Below are positions 31,677 through 36,467 of a DNA stretch of 36,467 nt, one piece after another. The DNA comes from Actinomycetota bacterium (lineage in GTDB: Bacteria; Actinomycetota; Thermoleophilia; Gaiellales; Gaiellaceae): assembly GCA_013696805.1 (NCBI GenBank), contig JACCXX010000019.1:1-36467 (forward strand), in the 5' to 3' direction. A program made the position numbers and the translations under genes. A model generated the notes under the pieces. The model was not told the origin of the DNA, did no database searches, and saw nothing but the letters and a program-made list of their open reading frames with translations. Each line of letters opens with the position of its first letter. Position 1 is the first letter of the stretch.

Positions 31677-32998
31677 CAGGCGGCGACAGCCGCTCGGAGC
31701 GCGCCACGAAGGGTCAGCGACGTGGCGCCGTCGATCTGGACGTCGACCAGTTCGCCCGGAACAGCCGAGCCGGTGAAGTTCACGGTCGTATTACGCCGAG
31801 TGCGTCCGCGCTGGAGCAAGGCGTCTGTGCGGCTGCTGCCTTCGACGAGCACCTGCTCCACACCACCTACGCGCTCCTGGTTCCGCTCGTGTGCGATTCG
31901 CTGCACGAGGTCGACGAGCCGCTCGATCCGCTCACGCTTGACTTCTTCGGGAACCTGGTTCGGCATCGTGGCCGCCTCGGTGCCGCTTCGGGGGGAGTAG
32001 ACGAATGTGAAGGCACCGTCGTAGCCGACCTCCTCCACGACCTCGAGGGTCTCTGCGAAGTCGCGCTCGGTCTCGCCCGGAAAGCCGACGATGATGTCCG
32101 TCGTCAGGGCGAGGTCGGAGATCCCCGTGCGCAGCTCATCGACGAGTCGCAGGTACCGCTCACGGGAGTAGGTACGCTTCATCGCCTTCAGGATGCGTGT
32201 CGAGCCGGACTGAACCGGCAGATGCGCGTGCTCGCAGACCGACTCGGATTCGGCCATCGCGGCGATCACGTCGGGGCGGAAGTCCTTGGGGTGCGGGCTC
32301 GTGAAGCGGATGCGCTCGATCCCGGGAACGGCGTCGCAGGCCCGCAGTAGCTCGGCGAAGCCCGTCTCGAGGTCGGGTCGCAGGTCGCGGCCCCAGGAGT
32401 TGACGTTCTGCCCGAGGAGCGTCAGCTCGCGGACGCCCTGCCCCGCGAGGCGGGTCACCTCGGCCATGATCTCAGCGGGCCGCCGGCTGACCTCCCGGCC
32501 ACGCACCTTCGGGACGATGCAGTACGAGCACACGGAGTTGCAGCCCATCGAGACCTGCACCCACGCCTGGAAGCGCCGTTCCCGATGCGGGGCGAGGTCG
32601 GCGGCGAACGACCGCTCTTGGCCGATACCGAAGCTCGAGCGCGGCGCCTCTCCCCCGGCCCCCAGCCATTCGCCGAGGTGCGCGATCGAGCCGGGCCCGA
32701 ATGCGACGTCAACGAACGGATAGAGGTCGAAGAGCCGCTCGCGCTGCGCCTCGGCGTAACAACCGCCGACGGCGATCACCTTCCCATCTCGTTCCTTGAG
32801 CGCGCGGGCCTGCGCAATGTGGGCAGCGAAGCGCTGATCGGGCTTCTCCCGGATCGTGCACGTGTTGAAGACCAGCACATCGGCCTCGTCCTGCGAGGCC
32901 GCCTCGCCGAGCCCCAGCTCCTCGAGCATGCCCTTGATGCGCTCGGAGTCGTGGGCGTTCATCTGGCAGCCGAACGTCGTGACGTGGTAGCGCTTCAA
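31676..32998 (-). CDS. miaB: tRNA-2-methylthio-N6-dimethylallyladenosine synthase MiaB
   Basis: The 440-aa radical-SAM methylthiotransferase starts at TTG. The UPF0004 domain binds one iron-sulfur cluster through Cys residues in TFGCQMN, FNTCTIRE and GGCYAEAQ. The radical-SAM motif is MGCNSVCSYCIVP (CxxxCxxC). A TRAM domain closes the protein (VLVEGSSR...GRTRRNTTVNF). It methylthiolates isopentenyl-A37 in tRNA, directly after MiaA. A promoter candidate with a 17-nt spacer lies immediately upstream, making this the first gene of the eight-gene operon. Confidence 0.96.
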   Translation of the reverse strand: MKRYHVTTFGCQMNAHDSERIKGMLEELGLGEAASQDEADVLVFNTCTIREKPDQRFAAHIAQARALKERDGKVIAVGGCYAEAQRERLFDLYPFVDVAFGPGSIAHLGEWLGAGGEAPRSSFGIGQERSFAADLAPHRERRFQAWVQVSMGCNSVCSYCIVPKVRGREVSRRPAEIMAEVTRLAGQGVRELTLLGQNVNSWGRDLRPDLETGFAELLRACDAVPGIERIRFTSPHPKDFRPDVIAAMAESESVCEHAHLPVQSGSTRILKAMKRTYSRERYLRLVDELRTGISDLALTTDIIVGFPGETERDFAETLEVVEEVGYDGAFTFVYSPRSGTEAATMPNQVPEEVKRERIERLVDLVQRIAHERNQERVGGVEQVLVEGSSRTDALLQRGRTRRNTTVNFTGSAVPGELVDVQIDGATSLTLRGALRAAVAA

Positions 32999-33007
32999 AG
33001 TCCGAGA

Positions 33008-33036
33008 ATCGTATCCGCGGGACTAGCAACTGCGAA
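33008..33036 (-). promoter_or_regulatory. candidate promoter of the miaB operon
   Basis: On the minus strand TTCGCA (33031-33036), a 17-nt spacer and TACGAT (33008-33013) precede the miaB TTG by 9 nt. Four of six bases match in each hexamer. There is no Shine-Dalgarno, so the transcript would be leaderless or nearly so. Confidence 0.45.
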
Positions 33037-33047
33037 TTGCCGCCGGA

Positions 33048-33189
33048 GCCGGGCCTTGCCCGGCGGGAGGCTCACTGTGGAGAGGAAGACAATCGCGCCA
33101 GACCCACCCCTGCCGGCTCCTGATACGTCAGAAGGGCGCTTCTGCCCGAGAGGAGGGAGTCACGAGGGAACCAGGGGTTCCCTCGTGAC
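33048..33189 (-). terminator. hairpin array downstream of rny, including a perfect 14-bp stem
   Basis: GTCACGAGGGAACC-agg-GGTTCCCTCGTGAC (33159-33189) is a perfect 14-bp stem with a 3-nt loop, 11 nt beyond the rny stop. It is followed by AGAAG-ggcg-CTTCT (33130-33143) and GCCGGGC-ctt-GCCCGGC (33048-33064). The first is a strong terminator or 3' stabilising stem, although no U run follows. It separates rny from the miaB operon. Confidence 0.8.
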
Positions 33190-33200
33190 GAAGAGCGAAG

Positions 33201-34733
33201 CTACTTCGCGAATTCGACAGAGCGGGACTCCCTGATCACGGTCACCTTGATCTGGCCCGGATACTCGAGCTCCGCCTCGATGTCGCGGGCGATCTCGTGT
33301 GACAGGAGCGCTGCTTGGTCGTCGTCGATCTCCGTCGGCTTGACGATCACACGGATCTCACGGCCCGCCTGCAGCGCGTAGGCCTTCTCCACGCCCTCTC
33401 GCTTGGTTGCGAGGTCCTCGAGCGCTGAGAGGCGCTTGATGTAGTTCTCGAGACTGTCGCCCCGCGCACCGGGCCTCGCTCCTGAGGCCGCGTCTGCGGC
33501 GATCAGCAGCACCGCCTCGACGGTCTGGGGCTGCACGTCGTAGTGATGAGCCTCGACGGCGTGGATGACGCCGGGAGACTCGGCATAACGCCGCGCGTAC
33601 TGGGTCGAGATCGCTGCATGCGAGCTCTCGACCTCGTGCGTCAACGCCTTGCCGACATCGTGTAGCACGGCGGCTCGCTTTGCAGTCTTCACGTTCGCCT
33701 GCAGCTCCATCGCCATCAAGCCGGCGAGGTGAACGACCTCCAGCGTGTGCTTGAGCACGTTCTGACCGTAGCTCGTCCGGAAGTTCAGCCGGCCGAGAAG
33801 CTTGACAACCTCATCGTGGAACTCGCCGCAGTTCGCCTCGAAAACAGCCTGCTCACCGGCATGGCGTATGTGATCGTCGATCTCCGCCTTGGAGAGGTAG
33901 TACATCTCCTCGATTCGAGCCGGGTGAATGCGGCCGTCCTCGACGAGCTTCAGGAGCGTCATCTTGGCAATCTCGCGGCGGATCGGGTCGAAAGAGGACA
34001 GCACGACGGCCTGGGGCGTGTCGTCCACGATCACGTCGACCCCGGTCAAGTGTTCCAGCGCCCGGATGTTCCGGCCCTCGCGACCGATGATCCGGCCCTT
34101 CATGTCGTCAGAAGGAAGCTCGATGAGCGATGACGTCGTCTCCGCGGCGTGGCTGGCCGCCACGCGCTGGAGCGCATCCGCGACGAGGTTTCGAGCCCGC
34201 CGCTTCGCTTCTGTCTGGGCCTCTTCCTCGAGCTGACGCACCCGGCGGCCAAGTTCGTGCTTGACCTGCTCCTCCGAGCGCTCGAGGAGGGCCGCCTTCG
34301 CCTCGCTCAGCGTCATGCGGGCGATCCGCTCGAGGCCGGCGAGCTGATCGTCCTTCGAGGTCTTCAGCTCCTCCTGAAGCTCCCTGATGTGCTTCTCACG
34401 GTCGCTCAGCCCCTGCTCGCGACGCTCGAGCTCCTTGAGCCGCGTTCCGACCTCATCCTCCCGGGCCAGTGCGCGCTCTTCGATGCTCGTGATGCGGGCG
34501 CGTTGCTCTTTGATCTCCTGCTGAAGGTCGGAGCGCTGGCGCATGACCTCCTCGCGCGCCTCGATTCCGGCCTCGCGCTTGATCGTCTCGGCCTCATGGT
34601 TGGCCTCGGTGAGCAGGACCGCGCGTTCCCTATGCGCGGCACCCAGGCGTGAGGCGCCGAGGAAGCGTAGGGCGAGGACGGCGGCTGCGGCGGCAACGAT
34701 AAGTCCGATGAGAAGTGCCGCGACCATGAGCAT
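33201..34733 (-). CDS. rny: ribonuclease Y
   Basis: ATG 34733 with GGAG five to six nt upstream gives 510 aa; the ORF-track start at 34811 is too long. An N-terminal membrane helix (MLMVAALLIGLIVAAAAAVLAL) is followed by a long coiled coil (~30-190), a KH domain (KGRIIGREGRNIRALE) and an HD domain with LHDVGKALTHE. The C-terminal part has the family's GDSLENYIKRL and the final PGQIKVTVIRESRSVEFAK. RNase Y is the membrane-anchored endonuclease that starts mRNA decay where RNase E is lacking. It stands alone between its terminator and a ~270-nt spacer to recX. Confidence 0.96.
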   Translation of the reverse strand: MLMVAALLIGLIVAAAAAVLALRFLGASRLGAAHRERAVLLTEANHEAETIKREAGIEAREEVMRQRSDLQQEIKEQRARITSIEERALAREDEVGTRLKELERREQGLSDREKHIRELQEELKTSKDDQLAGLERIARMTLSEAKAALLERSEEQVKHELGRRVRQLEEEAQTEAKRRARNLVADALQRVAASHAAETTSSLIELPSDDMKGRIIGREGRNIRALEHLTGVDVIVDDTPQAVVLSSFDPIRREIAKMTLLKLVEDGRIHPARIEEMYYLSKAEIDDHIRHAGEQAVFEANCGEFHDEVVKLLGRLNFRTSYGQNVLKHTLEVVHLAGLMAMELQANVKTAKRAAVLHDVGKALTHEVESSHAAISTQYARRYAESPGVIHAVEAHHYDVQPQTVEAVLLIAADAASGARPGARGDSLENYIKRLSALEDLATKREGVEKAYALQAGREIRVIVKPTEIDDDQAALLSHEIARDIEAELEYPGQIKVTVIRESRSVEFAK

Positions 34734-35002
34734 GCGCGCTCCAAGTTGGGATCGGTTGACCCGCCCGAAACCGAGCGGGGCTCCCCGCCACCCTTGCGAG
34801 CGCGGCGTCATTTCCGAATCGGCGGACGGCGACAGAGCCCGCCGTGAGCACGGCTACTTACCTCGCCGTCAGCGCTGCTGTCGAGCTCCTCTTTCGTCTG
34901 CCATGTGTGGTCGCAAGTCGGTTTGTACGCTCAGTTGGATTCGGAAAAAACGCTTAGTGCAGGCAAAAAGTTTCGGATGAAGCTCACGCAGTCTAGCTCG
35001 CG
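34734..35002. other. spacer between recX and rny
   Basis: The 269 nt carry the rny ribosome binding site and an A/T-richer segment (cggaaaaaacgcttagtgcaggcaaaaagtttcggatg, ~34946-34982). In the minus direction this offers TACAAA-type boxes but no convincing pair. It is most likely the rny promoter region. No gene is seen. Confidence 0.35.
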
Positions 35003-35548
35003 TCAACCACCCTCGCCAACGTAACCGTCGACCGCGGTCTCGATAGCGTCTCGGTCGAAGCCTTTTCGGGCGAGATAGCGTGCCGTTGCCGGGCCCTCCC
35101 CCCGGGCAGTGACGATCTTGCGGGCGCGCTCGTCCTCGTGGTCGAGCCCCTCGAGTGCTCGGCCGACAAGACGCGGATCGAGGCCGCGCGACTCGAGGTC
35201 GGCTCGAATCAACGCGTCACCCGCGCCTCGAGCTGCCAGCAGTTCGGCGCGCCGAGTCGCCAGGCGCTCGTCGTTGACCGCGCCCGCTGCAAGCAGCCGC
35301 GAGATTGCCTCACGTCGTGCGGCGGGCGGGACCCGGCGCTGCTCCAGCTCAGCACCCAGGCCCTGTTCCGAAAGGTCGCCCCTGGCAAGGAGTCGCGCTG
35401 CTTTCGAGAGAGCCTCCCGGGAACGAAGCTCTCGTCGTAGGATTCGCAACCGTTCGCGGTCCAGCGTCAAGCCGACGTGGAGCCCCGCAGCCAGGACGAC
35501 GTCGACGGGGACGGTCCGCCAAGGCGCACCGTCGAGCTCAACCTTCAC
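35003..35548 (-). CDS. recX: regulatory protein RecX
   Basis: The sequence from VKVELDGAPWRTVPVDVVLAAGL to DRDAIETAVDGYVGEGG has the three-helix tandem repeats of RecX (LLARGDLSEQGLGAELEQRRVPPAARREAISRLLAAGAVNDERLATRRAELLAARGAGDALIRADLESRGLDPRLVGRAL). RecX binds and caps RecA filaments, limiting recombination. GTG 35548 gives 181 aa, but it has no ribosome binding site. The reading frame is open further and looks family-like (EVTALRAAPRGR), so a non-standard start nearer recA is possible. It follows recA by about 50 nt, the classic recA-recX pair. Confidence 0.85.
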   Translation of the reverse strand: MKVELDGAPWRTVPVDVVLAAGLHVGLTLDRERLRILRRELRSREALSKAARLLARGDLSEQGLGAELEQRRVPPAARREAISRLLAAGAVNDERLATRRAELLAARGAGDALIRADLESRGLDPRLVGRALEGLDHEDERARKIVTARGEGPATARYLARKGFDRDAIETAVDGYVGEGG

Positions 35549-35597
35549 TCGCCCGCGGGGCGCAGCCCGTAGCGCGGTGACCTCGGGCCGGCTGCCG

Positions 35598-36467
35598 TTA
35601 GGCCTTGGCAGCGACCTCTGCGACGACAGCTTCCTTCTCCTTCTTCTCAGCCACGTCGGGCTTGGATACCGGCAACAGCCGTGCCGAGGCAATGTTCTCC
35701 GGCCCGAGCTGCGTCTGGATGTCGCGCACGATGTTGTCCGAGACGTCGGGATGCTCACGCAGGAACGCTGCCGCGTTCTGGCGCCCTTGCCCGAGGCGTT
35801 CGTCGCCGAAGCTGAAGTACGAGCCCGACTTCTGGACGATCTTGCGCTCGAGCGCGGCCTCGAGGACCGTGCCTTCCCAAGAGATCCCGGAGCCGTAGAT
35901 GATGTCGAACTCGGCCTGCTTGAAAGGCGGTGCCACCTTGTTCTTCACGACCTTCACGCGGACGCGATTGCCGTACGCCTCGACACCGTCCTTCAGCGTC
36001 TCGATGCGGCGGATGTCGAGCCGGACCGAAGAGTAGAACTTCAGCGCGCGGCCGCCGGGCGTGGTCTCAGGGGAGCCGAACATGACCCCGATCTTCTCGC
36101 GGAGCTGGTTCGTGAACAGGCAGATCGTGTCGGTGCGGTTGAGGGTTCCGGCCAACTTGCGCAGGGCCTGGCTCATCAGGCGGGCCTGGAGACCGACGTG
36201 GCTGTCCCCCATCTCGCCCTCGATCTCGGCCTTCGGCGTGAGCGCTGCTACCGAGTCGACCGCGACGACGTCGAGCGCGCCGGAGCGGATCAGGAGCTCC
36301 GCAATCTCGAGCGCCTGCTCGCCGTGATCGGGCTGGGAGACCAGGAGCTCGTCGATGTTGACACCGATGCGGCGCGCGTACTGCGGGTCCATCGCATGCT
36401 CGGCGTCGATGAAAGCGCAGATGCCGCCTCGCCGCTGCGCCTCGGCGATGACGTGGTAGACGAGCGT
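35598..36467 (-). CDS. recA: recombinase RecA (N-terminal part outside the window)
   Basis: The frame is open from the right edge ([42 protein letters not shown]) to the stop at 35598; the ORF-track ATG at 36392 is internal. Visible are Walker-[23 protein letters not shown], loop L1/L2 segments ([35 protein letters not shown]) and the C-terminal domain ([28 protein letters not shown]). The Walker-A loop lies beyond the edge. The tail after ~LLPVSKP is Lys/Glu/Ala-rich. RecA performs homologous strand exchange and triggers LexA self-cleavage. Confidence 0.97.
   Translation of the reverse strand, partial: TLVYHVIAEAQRRGGICAFIDAEHAMDPQYARRIGVNIDELLVSQPDHGEQALEIAELLIRSGALDVVAVDSVAALTPKAEIEGEMGDSHVGLQARLMSQALRKLAGTLNRTDTICLFTNQLREKIGVMFGSPETTPGGRALKFYSSVRLDIRRIETLKDGVEAYGNRVRVKVVKNKVAPPFKQAEFDIIYGSGISWEGTVLEAALERKIVQKSGSYFSFGDERLGQGRQNAAAFLREHPDVSDNIVRDIQTQLGPENIASARLLPVSKPDVAEKKEKEAVVAEVAAKA

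Noticed and set aside
1-36467. CRISPR array, insertion sequence or rRNA operon
   Set aside because: No regularly spaced repeats, transposase motifs or rRNA sequence were seen on either strand.

Overview
The window is high-GC DNA from an actinobacterium-type chromosome. My best placement is the class Thermoleophilia (Gaiellales/Solirubrobacterales-like). This rests on gene content: a GarA/FtsR-type pair beside pgsA, MurT-GatD, an LL-diaminopimelate aminotransferase paired with DapF, an RsiG-like small protein, two RpoD-like sigma factors, and recA-recX-rny-miaB in a row. The placement is inference, because no rRNA is present. Nearly all long extra ORFs in the track are antisense or out-of-frame shadows of real genes, as expected at this GC content.

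Left edge (1-3.5 kb): an accessory-looking strip bounded by two degenerate 3' ends of a tRNA (tRNA-Pro-like acceptor end). Outside the first lies a frameshifted small gene. Between the two copies are a secreted subtilisin-type (S8) protease, a hairpin and a tiny membrane protein with an in-frame 18-bp duplication. No integrase is visible.

3.5-13.5 kb: two small hypothetical genes, then arginase convergent with a short HutF-like deiminase, then a six-gene plus-strand cluster: pgsA - sugar nucleotidyltransferase/degenerate phosphomannomutase fusion - RsiG-like c-di-GMP-motif protein - GarA-like FHA protein carrying a zinc ribbon - FtsR-like MerR - apt. The genes overlap or abut except for a 67-nt gap before the RsiG-like gene. 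Small conserved or membrane hypotheticals follow, including one 59-aa minus-strand membrane protein missing from the ORF track.

13.5-18.6 kb: a 577-nt non-coding region with two abutting consensus DnaA boxes precedes a sigma factor with region 1.1. A second RpoD-like sigma factor and a PHP-type phosphatase run on the opposite strand and converge on it. The second sigma gene has three consecutive perfect inverted repeats in its leader. A stand-alone class II glutamine amidotransferase and a protein of homing-endonuclease-associated repeats follow.

18.6-25.8 kb: a 916-aa membrane protein with GGDEF and HD-GYP domains, each behind its own seven-helix membrane module; a second secreted S8 protease with ten W-containing pentapeptide repeats; and divergent murT-gatD for peptidoglycan amidation. 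Together with the RsiG-like gene, these give the window both makers/breakers and a probable reader of c-di-GMP.

25.8-36.5 kb: a tightly packed minus-strand housekeeping operon, miaB - protein phosphatase - miaA - dapF - dapL - hflX - dut - nudix, downstream of rny, recX and a partial recA. DapF is odd because both catalytic cysteine positions read as serine.

Most noteworthy candidates: the RsiG-like protein next to GarA, the duplicated membrane-module GGDEF/HD-GYP protein, the Cys-less DapF, the DnaA-box pair before the sigma gene, the triple hairpin leader, and the pentad-repeat protease.
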